64,000 nt of DNA from Cystobacter fuscus DSM 2262 (GTDB lineage Bacteria > Myxococcota > Myxococcia > Myxococcales > Myxococcaceae). Under the pieces are notes generated by a model. The model did no database searches. It worked only from the letters and a program-made list of their open reading frames with translations, and was not told the DNA's origin. This document shows positions 23,842 to 36,946 of this stretch, piece by piece. Within the stretch, counting starts at the first letter, position 1. Every line of letters begins with the position of its first letter. The stretch spans positions 430,207 through 494,206 of the forward strand of contig NZ_ANAH02000011.1 in NCBI RefSeq assembly GCF_000335475.2, in the 5' to 3' direction. The translations under genes and the position numbers were made by a program.

Positions 23842-25344
23842 TCAGCGGCCGATGTGGAAGGTCAGCCGCTTGCCGAAGACGCGGCGGAAGAGGGCCACCT
23901 CGCGCTCAGCGGACCACAGCTCCAGGTCCACGGGCTGGCGCGCCTTGAGGTGCAGGGCCACCGCGTCGCGGCCATTCGTGGCGCGCAGCTCCTTGATGGG
24001 TTGGTGATGGCTGCCGTCCAGCGCGTTGGCGATGCGCAGCAGCGTGGCCAGCTTGCGCACCAGGCGGGCCTCGGCGGCGCTCAGCCCTTGCATCCCCGAG
24101 TGGTTGAGCTCCGGCGGGCTGCGTTGGTGGTAGCGCGCCACTCGCGCCACCAGCTCGCGCTCGCGGTCGGCCAGGCCCGGGATGTCTCCGTGGTGGATGA
24201 GGTAGTAGGCGTGCTTGTGGTGGCGCTCGTAGCTCACGGCGTTGCCCACGTCGTGCAGCAGCGCCGCCGTCTCCAGGTAGGGCCGGGCGGACAGGGGCAG
24301 GTTGTGCAGCGCCGCCAGCTCGTCGAAGAGCGTGAGCGCCAGCCGCGTGACCTGGCGCGCATGCTTCTCGTCGAAGAACAGGCGCCGCCCCATGGCCACC
24401 GCCGCGTCCGCGAGCGAGTGGTCCTCGCGCGTCTCGTCCTGCCGGTAGAGCAGGTCCACCAGCAGCCCGTCTCTCAGGCCCCGGTTGACCGCGGCGATGC
24501 TCTCCACGCCCAGGTGCCGCGCCGCGCGTTCGAGGATGGTGGCGCCCGCGACGATGATGTCCGCGCGCCGCGGATCGAAGCGCTTGCGCCGCCGCTCGGG
24601 CGTCATCTCCGCCAGCGTCTCCACCGTGCTCTGCAACTGGCGCAGCGACGCGTGCGCCGTGCCCTCGCTGGCCGCGAAGCCCACCACCGCGCTGATGGTA
24701 CCCGAGGAGCCCAGGGCCATGCGCGGCAGGCCCGGAAGGCGCTCGGGGATGGCCTTGCGCAACTGCTCCTCCACGTAGCTGCGCATCAGCCGCAACTGCT
24801 TGGGCGTCACCTTGCCGGCCGCGTCGAACATCTCCGTGAGCCGCACCGAGCCCATGGGCAGGCTCCACAGCTCGTCCGGCTTCTCCCCGGTGGCGAGCAC
24901 CACCTCGGTGGAGCCTCCGCCGATGTCCACCAGCAGCGAGCGGACGTTGGGCGGCTTTCTGTGCAGCACACCCAGGCAGATGAGGCGCGCCTCCTCCTTG
25001 CCGCTGACCACCTCCAGGTTGAGCCCCGCCTCGTCGCGTACCCGCTGGACGATCTGCTGCTGGTTGCGCGCGTCGCGCATGGCGCTGGTGGCCACCGCGC
25101 GCACCCGCGCCTTGTGCCGCCGGCACAGCGCCGCGTAGCGCCGCAGCGTGGACAGGAGCCGGTCCGCCGTCTCCTCGGGCATCATCCCACTGGCGAACAC
25201 CCCTTCTCCCGGGCGGATGGGATCTCGCTCCTGGTGCAGGGTTTCCAGGGAGCCGTCGGCGTCCGGCCGCGCCAGTTCCAGGCGCACGGCGTTCGTGCCC
25301 ACGTCGATGGCGGCGAGCACGGTTTGCAGGGGCGGAGGGGCCAT
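23842..25344 (-). CDS. ppx: exopolyphosphatase / guanosine pentaphosphatase (Ppx/GppA)
   Basis: 500 residues from ATG 25344. The actin-like ATPase-fold half shows A-A-I-D-V-G-T-N-A-V-R-L near the N-terminus, A-V-A-T-S-A-M-R-D-A, L-L-V-D-I-G-G-G-S-T-E-V and G-S-S-G-T-I-S. The C-terminal third is an HD-type helical domain (L-L-H-D-V-G-N-A-V-S-Y-E; H-H-G-D-I-P-G). The enzyme removes terminal phosphate from polyphosphate and may act on pppGpp. Length is normal. It is divergent from the Imm52 gene, with about 140 bases between. Confidence 0.93.
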   Translation of the reverse strand: MAPPPLQTVLAAIDVGTNAVRLELARPDADGSLETLHQERDPIRPGEGVFASGMMPEETADRLLSTLRRYAALCRRHKARVRAVATSAMRDARNQQQIVQRVRDEAGLNLEVVSGKEEARLICLGVLHRKPPNVRSLLVDIGGGSTEVVLATGEKPDELWSLPMGSVRLTEMFDAAGKVTPKQLRLMRSYVEEQLRKAIPERLPGLPRMALGSSGTISAVVGFAASEGTAHASLRQLQSTVETLAEMTPERRRKRFDPRRADIIVAGATILERAARHLGVESIAAVNRGLRDGLLVDLLYRQDETREDHSLADAAVAMGRRLFFDEKHARQVTRLALTLFDELAALHNLPLSARPYLETAALLHDVGNAVSYERHHKHAYYLIHHGDIPGLADRERELVARVARYHQRSPPELNHSGMQGLSAAEARLVRKLATLLRIANALDGSHHQPIKELRATNGRDAVALHLKARQPVDLELWSAEREVALFRRVFGKRLTFHIGR

Positions 25345-25481
25345 GGAGACCCTGCTTACCAAAGTTCCAGGGGGGTCTTTGGTAACAGATTGGGGCGGGG
25401 GCGCCGCGGCCGGGTGTTTCCTCCCGGCTCCGATGTGCTTCCGGGTGGTGCCTTTGTTACCCATGGCGTATGACATGGCGG

Positions 25482-26192
25482 ATGGAACGTTTCCAGGCGG
25501 GGGCGCATTGGGGAGGCCGCAAGGAGTCCGCCGCGGCGTGTGCCGCGCGGGCGGAAGAGTTCTTCCGCCTGCTGGCCGAGTGCGATCCGGCCTACTCCCG
25601 CTGGTTCGAGTACGCGTACTCCCGCAAGAACGCGCTGCGGCTGCCCTTCGAGCCCACCGCGGAGACGTTCCTGCGCTTCTTCGAGCGCAAGAAGTACCGG
25701 CTCGGCCGGGATGCCTTCTACTTCGATGCATGGACGGGGCAGGAGCAGACGGGGCGGGGTGGATTGCTCAACCTCACCTGTGGCTCGGGGACGCCCTTCT
25801 ACGCCAATGGCTGTCTGCTCCACCTGCCGCGCGAGGGGGCTGCCGCGCAGCGCGTGCTCACCGTGCAGGTGCTCAAGCAGGTGGTGCGCGCCATGGCGCG
25901 GGCCTGGGAGCCGGACCGGTGCGCGGTGGTGTCCGAGGCGGATCCCTCCGCCAGGCGGATGGTGGAGGCGGACGGCGCGTGCGTCGGCTGGCTCACGTAC
26001 TTCTCGCGGGCTCATGGGCGCGTTCCCTCCCTGCCGCGCCCGGTGCGCGTCGAGCCGGTGGAGGAGCTGGGCACGCTCATCATCCTCACGCCGCAGCCCT
26101 TCTCGCCGGGCAATCCGGCGCACGCGGAGCTGGCCGGGCGCGTTCGCGAGCGGCTGGAGCGCTCGGGCCTGCTGCCCGCCCGGGCCGGGTGA
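25482..26192 (+). CDS. Imm52-type polymorphic-toxin immunity protein, orphan
   Basis: 236 residues from ATG 25482 (ATG 25470 also in frame). It matches the Imm52 family: A-H-W-G-G-R-K-E-S-A-A-A-C near the start, F-F-R-L-L-A-E-C-D-P, a Y-F-D-A-W-T-G strand, V-G-W-L-T-Y-F-S-R and V-E-P-V-E-E-L-G-T-L-I-I-L-T-P near the end. Imm52 proteins neutralise toxins of contact-dependent or type VI systems and normally follow the toxin gene. Here the neighbours are ppx and a KaiC-like gene and no toxin is near, so it is either an orphan giving immunity against relatives or a remnant. Confidence 0.8.
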   Translation: MERFQAGAHWGGRKESAAACAARAEEFFRLLAECDPAYSRWFEYAYSRKNALRLPFEPTAETFLRFFERKKYRLGRDAFYFDAWTGQEQTGRGGLLNLTCGSGTPFYANGCLLHLPREGAAAQRVLTVQVLKQVVRAMARAWEPDRCAVVSEADPSARRMVEADGACVGWLTYFSRAHGRVPSLPRPVRVEPVEELGTLIILTPQPFSPGNPAHAELAGRVRERLERSGLLPARAG

Positions 26193-26321
26193 GGCCTTTC
26201 GCGTGGGCATCCGTCCGCCACGTGACGATTGGTCCGGGCCCGCGGCTTTCCGCGGCTCGGAGGCTCCCGGCTTGTGGCACATCCCTCCGCGCGGGAGCAA
26301 CCCTGGAGCACGGCAGGCGGC

Positions 26322-27902
26322 ATGAGTGGATCCGACACGGACGATTCGGGGCAGCCCCCGCGCGACGAGCGCGTCGAGAGCGGCATTCCCCGCCTGGATT
26401 TCATCCTCAAGGGGGGCTTCAAACAGGGCGGCATCTACGCGCTGATGGGCCCGCCCGGCAGTGGCAAGACGATCCTCGTCAACCAGCTGTGCTTCAACCA
26501 CATCGACAAGAGCGAGGGGCGGTGCGTCTACATGACGCTGCTCATCGAGTCGCACGCGAAGATGCTGCGCCACCTCGCGTCGTTGAGCTTCTTCCGGTTG
26601 GAGGAGATCCCCGAGAATCTCTACTACATCAGCGGCTACAAGGTGGTGCGGGACCAGGGCTTCAGCGGGCTCCTGGAACTCATCCGCGGCACGCTGCGCG
26701 AGCGCAAGGCCACCGTCTTCGTCATCGATGGCATGGAGAGCGCGGAGCAGTTCGCCCCCACCGCCCAGGCCTATGGCGAGTTCGTGCACTCCCTCCAGGC
26801 GCTCGCCAGCCTCCTGGGGTGCACCACGTTCCTCGTCTCCAACGTGCGCGATCGCACGCACACGGAGAACGCCCTGGTCGACGGCGTCGTCGAGCTGTCG
26901 GATCGGCTCATCGGCCCGCGGGCGGTGCGCGAGCTGACGGTGCACAAGTTCCGGGGCAGCGACTACCTCCGGGGCCGTCACGAGGTGGAGATCTCCTCGG
27001 ACGGCATCTCCATCCATCCCCGGACCGAGGTGCAGTTCGCCCATCCGGGCCCCTCTTCCCGCGAGTCGCGTCTGCGCATGGCCTTCGGCCTGCCCCGCTT
27101 CGACGAGATGCTCGGGGGAGGGCTGCTCTCGGGGTCCACCACCGCGCTCGTGGGCTCGCCCGGCACGGGCAAGACGCTGCTCGGACTCTCCTTCCTGGTG
27201 GAGGGGGCCCGGCGGGGTCAGCGGGGCACGTACTTCGGCTTCTATGAGCCTCCCCCCCGCCTCATGGAGAAGGCCGAGGAGGTGGGCATCCCCCTGGGGC
27301 GCTACGTCCGGGACGGCAGCATCTCGCTGGAGTGGCAGCCTCCACTCGAGCACCTCATGGACTCGCTGGCCGAGCAGCTCCTGGAGAAGGTCCGGGCCGA
27401 GTCGACCAGGGAGCGCCGGCGCCTGTTCATCGACGGGGCCGAGGGCTTTCGCGCCGCGGCGGTCTACCCGGAGCGCGTCCCCATCTTCCTGTCGGCGCTC
27501 ACCAACCAGCTGCGCTCCCTGGACATCACCACCGTCATCACCGACGAGCTGGAGCTGTTCCAGTCCGAGCTGGTGCTGCCCACCCCCGAGCTGGCCAACG
27601 TGGCGGAGTCCGTGGTGCTGCTGCGCTACGTGGAGTTGCGCTCGCAGATCTACCGGCTCCTGTCCGTCATGAAGATGCGCGAGAGCCGCTACGACACCTC
27701 GCTGCGCGAGTTCCACATCACCCCCGGCGGCATCGACGTGGCCGAGTCCTTCCAGAGCGCCGAGTCCATCCTCAGCGGGCTCGGGCGCGTGCGGGAGGCG
27801 CATGGGATGATCAGGCCCAACAAGGCCCCGAAGAAGAAGGGAGCGGGGACCCTCAAGCCGGCGGGCAAGAAGCGCGCGCGGCCCTCGGGGAGGGGCCGTT
27901 GA
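26322..27902 (+). CDS. KaiC-like tandem RecA-fold ATPase
   Basis: 526 residues from ATG 26322, with two KaiC domains (about 10-235 and 250-480). Walker A motifs are G-P-P-G-S-G-K-T and G-S-P-G-T-G-K-T; Walker B strands are T-V-F-V-I-D-G and R-R-L-F-I-D-G. The KaiC double Glu is changed in both domains (T-L-L-I-E-S-H and F-Y-E-P-P). The C-terminus is Lys/Arg-rich. No kaiA or kaiB is near, and non-cyanobacterial KaiC-like proteins usually act in signalling rather than a clock. Its TGA overlaps the TTG start of a receiver gene. Confidence 0.9.
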   Translation: MSGSDTDDSGQPPRDERVESGIPRLDFILKGGFKQGGIYALMGPPGSGKTILVNQLCFNHIDKSEGRCVYMTLLIESHAKMLRHLASLSFFRLEEIPENLYYISGYKVVRDQGFSGLLELIRGTLRERKATVFVIDGMESAEQFAPTAQAYGEFVHSLQALASLLGCTTFLVSNVRDRTHTENALVDGVVELSDRLIGPRAVRELTVHKFRGSDYLRGRHEVEISSDGISIHPRTEVQFAHPGPSSRESRLRMAFGLPRFDEMLGGGLLSGSTTALVGSPGTGKTLLGLSFLVEGARRGQRGTYFGFYEPPPRLMEKAEEVGIPLGRYVRDGSISLEWQPPLEHLMDSLAEQLLEKVRAESTRERRRLFIDGAEGFRAAAVYPERVPIFLSALTNQLRSLDITTVITDELELFQSELVLPTPELANVAESVVLLRYVELRSQIYRLLSVMKMRESRYDTSLREFHITPGGIDVAESFQSAESILSGLGRVREAHGMIRPNKAPKKKGAGTLKPAGKKRARPSGRGR

Positions 27903-28258
27903 AGACCATCCTGGTCGTCGAGGACGAGTTCGACGTGCAGCAGGTCGTCGCCGACGTGCTGAAGGACGAGGGCTATGAGGTGTCCGTGTGCGGCTCCGGC
28001 GCCGAGGCGCTGCGGCGCCTGAGCGAGTCCCGCCCGGATGTCGTCCTCCTGGACGTGATGCTTCCCGTGCTCTCCGGCCTCCAGGTGCTGGAGGTGATGC
28101 GCAAGACGCCGGGCCTGGACCGGGTGCCCGTCATCCTCATGAGCGAGGCCATTCCCAGGATCGCCCAGTCCTGGCAGCTCTTCCTCAAGAAGCCCTTCCG
28201 GCTCGAGCAGCTCCTGGACGCGGTCAACCGCGTGTCCTCCCCGGATGGGCGGGGCTGA
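27899..28258 (+). CDS. single-domain response regulator receiver
   Basis: 119 residues from TTG 27899, overlapping the KaiC-like stop (TTGA), so probably translationally coupled. It has acidic E-D-E after strand 1 (L-V-V-E-D-E-F-D), the phosphoacceptor Asp in V-V-L-L-D-V-M-L-P, the conserved Ser of strand 4 in I-L-M-S-E-A, and K-K-P-F. There is no output domain. A coupled receiver next to a KaiC-like ATPase suggests they act together, perhaps with one of the kinases in this region. Confidence 0.9.
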   Translation: MKTILVVEDEFDVQQVVADVLKDEGYEVSVCGSGAEALRRLSESRPDVVLLDVMLPVLSGLQVLEVMRKTPGLDRVPVILMSEAIPRIAQSWQLFLKKPFRLEQLLDAVNRVSSPDGRG

Positions 28259-28381
28259 GCCCTCACTCTGGGTGTGACGTGACGGAGTAAGTGTGTGCGA
28301 TGACTGGCGATTTCTACCGCGGGGCTGTGCGCCCCTCCGGACGGGTCGACGCCTCCGGGACGAATCGCTACCCTCGCGCCC

Positions 28382-29473
28382 GTGCCCTCCACTGACAAAC
28401 CCGTCGTCAAACATCGCAAGATAGGTGCCTACCGTGTGCTCGGAGAGCTGGGCCGTGGTGGCATGGCCCAGGTGTACCGAGGGCTGCACGAGATGCTGCA
28501 GCGCGAGGTGGCCATCAAGGAGATGCTCGCGGACCCGCTGAGGGACAAGGAGTCCGTGTCGCGCTTCCGCCGCGAGGCGCTCGCGCTCGCCGCCTTCCGT
28601 CACCAGAACATCGTCACCCTGTACGATCTGGTGGAGAAGAACGACGTGCTCTTCATGGTGATGGAGTACGTGGATGGGCCCACGCTGCACGAGCTCATCA
28701 AGGAGGGCGCGCTGCCCCCCGAGGTGGGTGCCGCGGTGGGGGCGCGCATCGCCGACGCGCTGGAGCACGCCCACTTCCGCCGCATCATCCACCGCGACCT
28801 GAAGCCCGCCAACGTGATGCTCACCAAGGCGGGGGACGTGAAGCTGATGGACTTCGGCGTGGCCAAGGACGTGGGCCTGGAGGCGCTCACCGCGCAGGGC
28901 ATGGCGGTGGGAACGCCCTCGTACATGTCCCCCGAGCAGGTGACGGGGGCGCCCATCGACGGACGCACGGACCTGTTCTCCCTCGGGGTGCTGATGTACG
29001 AGTCGCTCGCCGGGCAGCGCCCCTTCCTGGGCCGCAACGCGGGCGAGGTGTTCGCCCGCATCCGCGAGGGCGCCTTCAAGCCGCTGCACAAGGTGGCGCC
29101 CCAGGTGCCCAAGGCGCTGGCGGACATCATCCACCGCGCCCTGCGCGTGAAGCCCGAGGAGCGCTACCCCAACGCCGCCGCCATGCGCCGCGACCTGGAG
29201 GCCTTCCTGTCGCCTCGTCTGGGCATGTCCTGCGAGGCCTTCCTCGTGGGCTTCCTGCGCCACCGCGAGAAGCTCACCGAGAGCGAGGCGCTGGCCCACC
29301 TCACCCAGGAGGAGCTGGGCGTGGCGGGCAATCTCGCCAAGGAGTCGGCACCCGTGCGGCCGTGGAAGCGCTGGCTCGCCGCCTTCGCCATTGCCGCCGG
29401 AGGGGTGGGGGCTGGACTGCTGTCCACCCAATCCTATTGGATGGAGCTCGTGCAGCGGCTCTCCGTCCGCTGA
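28382..29473 (+). CDS. Ser/Thr protein kinase, tail-anchored
   Basis: 363 residues from GTG 28382. Hanks-type kinase domain (about 17-280): G-R-G-G-M-A-Q-V-Y, catalytic Lys in V-A-I-K-E-M, H-R-D-L-K-P-A-N-V, D-F-G, and G-T-P-S-Y-M-S-P-E-Q. After a short helical region a single hydrophobic segment near 325-345 (L-A-A-F-A-I-A-A-G-G-V-G-A-G-L) anchors the C-terminus, leaving the kinase in the cytoplasm and only a few residues outside. No sensor domain is visible. A small membrane protein follows 18 bases later. Confidence 0.93.
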   Translation: MPSTDKPVVKHRKIGAYRVLGELGRGGMAQVYRGLHEMLQREVAIKEMLADPLRDKESVSRFRREALALAAFRHQNIVTLYDLVEKNDVLFMVMEYVDGPTLHELIKEGALPPEVGAAVGARIADALEHAHFRRIIHRDLKPANVMLTKAGDVKLMDFGVAKDVGLEALTAQGMAVGTPSYMSPEQVTGAPIDGRTDLFSLGVLMYESLAGQRPFLGRNAGEVFARIREGAFKPLHKVAPQVPKALADIIHRALRVKPEERYPNAAAMRRDLEAFLSPRLGMSCEAFLVGFLRHREKLTESEALAHLTQEELGVAGNLAKESAPVRPWKRWLAAFAIAAGGVGAGLLSTQSYWMELVQRLSVR

Positions 29474-29491
29474 CGTCTCCGGAGCGGCTCC

Positions 29492-29707
29492 ATGGGAAAG
29501 GTTCTCACCGCGGTTCTTGGTCTCGCCCTGCTCGGGGGCGGTGCGTGGTACGCCCTCCAGCGCGCGGCGGCGGGGGACTCCACCGCCCCTGGCACCAGCG
29601 CGCCCAAGCGGCAGCTCGACAACGTGCGCGGCGCCGCCAGCCGCATCGAGTCGGAGGCGGACGCGCGCGCGAAGGAGCTGGAAGCGAAGATGCGGGCGGA
29701 CCCCTGA
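29492..29707 (+). CDS. small membrane-anchored protein downstream of the Ser/Thr kinase
   Basis: 71 residues from ATG 29492. One N-terminal hydrophobic segment (V-L-G-L-A-L-L-G-G-G-A-W-Y-A-L) is followed by a Pro/Thr/Ser-rich link and a charged helix (A-S-R-I-E-S-E-A-D-A-R-A-K-E-L-E-A-K), which could be a short coiled coil. I do not recognise a family. The spacing suggests co-transcription with the kinase, so it may be a partner or substrate. It ends seven bases before the convergent queF. Confidence 0.65.
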   Translation: MGKVLTAVLGLALLGGGAWYALQRAAAGDSTAPGTSAPKRQLDNVRGAASRIESEADARAKELEAKMRADP

Positions 29708-29713
29708 CGGAGC

Positions 29714-30133
29714 CTACTTGCGGCGCGCCGGGGCGGCCTTCTTCGCGCTCCGAGCCGGCTTCTCGTGGGTGACGGTGATCACCGTGCCGATGCCGCCGCG
29801 CACGAAGAAGTCCCCCTCCACCGTGAGCTTGCGCGGCTGGATGGCGCGCACGATGTCGTCGGCGATCGTGTTGGTCACCTTCTCGTGGAAGGCGCCTTCA
29901 TCGCGGTAGGACCACATGTAGAGCTTGAGGCTCTTGAGTTCCACGCATAGTGTGTCCGGCACGTAGCGGATCCGGAACCGGGCGAAGTCCGGCTGCCCCG
30001 TGAGGGGACAGAGGCAGGTGAACTCCGGCACGTCGAAGGCGATCTCATAGTCGCGATCCGGCGCGGGGTTGGGGAAGGTCTGCAGCTCCTTGGTGGGCTG
30101 GGTGGGTTGGGACGGGGCACGTTGGGAAGCCAT
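29714..30133 (-). CDS. queF: NADPH-dependent 7-cyano-7-deazaguanine reductase
   Basis: 139 residues, ATG 30133. QueF reduces preQ0 to preQ1 in queuosine biosynthesis. Short (unimodular) form: E-F-T-C-L-C-P-L-T-G-Q-P-D-F-A contains the cysteine that attacks the nitrile, and E-L-K-S-L-K-L-Y is the QueF NADPH motif. The N-terminus is Pro/Thr-rich and the last 15 residues are a basic tail. No other queuosine gene is in the window, and I see no convincing preQ1 riboswitch upstream. Confidence 0.94.
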   Translation of the reverse strand: MASQRAPSQPTQPTKELQTFPNPAPDRDYEIAFDVPEFTCLCPLTGQPDFARFRIRYVPDTLCVELKSLKLYMWSYRDEGAFHEKVTNTIADDIVRAIQPRKLTVEGDFFVRGGIGTVITVTHEKPARSAKKAAPARRK

Positions 30134-30299
30134 GGCGGATGTCGTCTAACACACACCTCGGGGATTCCAGACGCCAATGGTGAACGCTCTCCTGCCTCCC
30201 GGGCTGTCGGGTTGTCCGGCCCTCAACGAGATCGACCCCTGGGAGGGCAGGAGTGAGCCGGGCCATCTTGTCGGCGCGACGGGCAGGGCGTAACTCCTC

Positions 30300-32255
30300 A
30301 TGTTGTCCCCCATGCTGCCGCCTGATTTCTCAGATCTGCTCGCGTGCGTCCCCCAAGGGGTGATGCGGTTGGGCGCGGATCTGCGGGTGGAATGGCTGGA
30401 GCCGGACTTCACCGCCAAGACGGGGGTGGCGCTCCAGGTGGGGGACTTCGTGTTCTCCGCGCTGGAGTCCGGGCGGGGCCGGGATGACCTGGAGCGGGCC
30501 CTGCGCGAGGGACGCAGCCACTCGGGCCACGTCATCACCGTGGGACTCAAGCAGACGCGCATCCAGGTGCGGCCCTCTCGTCCCGGCATGCCCCCGGGTA
30601 CCTGGTTGCTCTTCGAGTCCTCGGGCGCCGATGACGACGTGGCCTTCTCCCAGGCGCTCCAGGAGATCGCCCGCGAGGTGGGCGAGACGCTGGACGTGGA
30701 CAGCGTGTGCAAGGCGGCGGTGCTGGCGGTGGTGCGCTGCGCCCAGGTGCGACGGGCGGAGGTGTTCCTCACCGAGGATGGTCAGGCGCCTCGTCGGGTG
30801 GCGGTCTCGGATCTGGCCAACACCGAGACTCCCGACGACGCGCTGGACCAGCACGCCGACTCCTTCGAGGCGGCGCTCGTCACCCGCCAGCCCCAGATTG
30901 GCGTGCAGCGGGGGATGGGGGACTCGGCCGGCTCCATCTTCGCCGCGGTGCCCCTGTTGTCCCAGAAGCGCGCCCTGGGACTGCTCGTGCTCTACAAGGA
31001 ACAGGGCCGCTCCTTCTCGCTGCGCGAGCTGGAGTTGTGGAGCGCCGCGGCCGGGCAGGTGGCGGTGTCCGTGCAGAACGCGCGCCTCTTGCGCGAGGCC
31101 CAGGCGGCCCTGCGGGTGCGCGAGGAGTTCATGTCCATCGCCTCGCACGAGCTCAAGACGCCGCTGACCCCGCTCAAGCTCACCCTCTACTCCATGGAGC
31201 GGAGAATCGCGCAGGGCCAGCCGGTGGAGCTCTCCAGCGTCATCAAGTCCAAGCGTCAGGTGGAGCGGCTGGCGGGGCTGGTGAATGACCTGCTGGACGT
31301 GTCGCGGCTGGAGCTGGGCCGGCTGTCGTTGCAGCCCGCGCCCCTGGAGATGGGCCACCTGGTGGCGGAGGTGGTGGACCAGTTCCGCCACGCCTTCGCG
31401 CGGCCCTTCTCCCTGGTGGTGCCGCGCGAGCACCTCTGGGTGCGCGGCGATCGGGACAGGCTGGAGCAGGTGCTCGTCAACCTGCTGGAGAACGCGAACA
31501 AGTACAGCCCGGCGGGCGAGCTCATCGGCGTGGAGGTGGAGTCGCTGGCGGGCCAGGCCCGCATCCACGTGAAGGACCAGGGCATCGGCGTGCCCGCGTC
31601 GGATCAATCCCGGCTCTTCGAGCGCTTCTACCGGGCGGCCAACTCCTCGCATCGCCACTTCGGCGGCCTGGGGTTGGGCCTGTTCATCAGCGACTCCATC
31701 GCGCGGCTGCACGGCGGCGCGCTGTCCATGTCGAGCTCCGAGGGACAGGGCTCCACGTTCACCCTGTCGCTGCCGCGCATGCCGGTGGGCGAGGTGCGCC
31801 GGCTGCCCCGGCGGGTGCTGCTGCTCGACGAGGATCCGAAACAGGAGGCGGCGGCCGAGCGGATGCTGTGCGCCGAGGGCTTCGAGGTGCTCACCGCCAA
31901 CGGGGGCGTGGAGGCGCTGCGCCGGGCCTCGGTGCTGCCCGTGGACCTGGTGCTGTTGTCCTCGAGTGTTCCTCCCACCCACCTGGGCATCTTCCTGGCG
32001 GCCTTCGCGGAGCTGCCGCGCGCCCGGCCCATTCCCATTGTCCTGGCCGGAGCCACCCGGCCCGCCTGGGCCCAGCCGGACGCCGCCGTGTGCGCCCGGC
32101 CCTACCACGGCGCCGAGCTGCTCGCCGCGGTGCACGCCCTGATCGGCCACGGGGAGGAGGGAAGCCGCTCCAGCGAGCCCCCGGGCGCCGCTCCCACCAC
32201 CGCCTCCCTGGAGCCCCTGGCCGCACTCCCGGCCGCCTCCCAACTTCACTCCTAG
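30300..32255 (+). CDS. sensor histidine kinase with GAF and degenerate receiver
   Basis: 651 residues from ATG 30300. Order: PAS-like N-terminus (about 15-100), GAF-like domain (about 115-260), HisKA with His283 in S-I-A-S-H-E-L-K-T-P-L-T, HATPase with N box N-L-L-E-N-A-N-K-Y-S, D-Q-G-I-G-V and G-L-G-L-G-L-F. The C-terminal receiver-like domain (about 505-625) begins L-L-L-D-E-D-P, but the phosphoacceptor strand reads L-V-L-L-S-S-S where Asp is expected, and the Lys position reads A-R-P-Y. That domain probably cannot be phosphorylated. No transmembrane segment is seen. Confidence 0.92.
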   Translation: MLSPMLPPDFSDLLACVPQGVMRLGADLRVEWLEPDFTAKTGVALQVGDFVFSALESGRGRDDLERALREGRSHSGHVITVGLKQTRIQVRPSRPGMPPGTWLLFESSGADDDVAFSQALQEIAREVGETLDVDSVCKAAVLAVVRCAQVRRAEVFLTEDGQAPRRVAVSDLANTETPDDALDQHADSFEAALVTRQPQIGVQRGMGDSAGSIFAAVPLLSQKRALGLLVLYKEQGRSFSLRELELWSAAAGQVAVSVQNARLLREAQAALRVREEFMSIASHELKTPLTPLKLTLYSMERRIAQGQPVELSSVIKSKRQVERLAGLVNDLLDVSRLELGRLSLQPAPLEMGHLVAEVVDQFRHAFARPFSLVVPREHLWVRGDRDRLEQVLVNLLENANKYSPAGELIGVEVESLAGQARIHVKDQGIGVPASDQSRLFERFYRAANSSHRHFGGLGLGLFISDSIARLHGGALSMSSSEGQGSTFTLSLPRMPVGEVRRLPRRVLLLDEDPKQEAAAERMLCAEGFEVLTANGGVEALRRASVLPVDLVLLSSSVPPTHLGIFLAAFAELPRARPIPIVLAGATRPAWAQPDAAVCARPYHGAELLAAVHALIGHGEEGSRSSEPPGAAPTTASLEPLAALPAASQLHS

Positions 32256-32389
32256 CGAAGGCGACGATCCGCTGCCCGCCCGCCTGCTCCATGCGCTGGC
32301 TCGCGGACTCTTTTTCCCTTCACCGGAAGCAACGCGTTAGAGTTGCCGGTTCACGCGTGGTTCCATCCGCCGCGAGGGGAGCACTACTG

Positions 32390-36943
<4,554 letters not shown>

Positions 36944-36946
36944 ACC

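Noticed and set aside
30134..30299. preQ1 riboswitch upstream of queF
   Set aside because: I could not find the compact C-rich hairpin with A-rich tail expected of preQ1-I in this 166-base gap.
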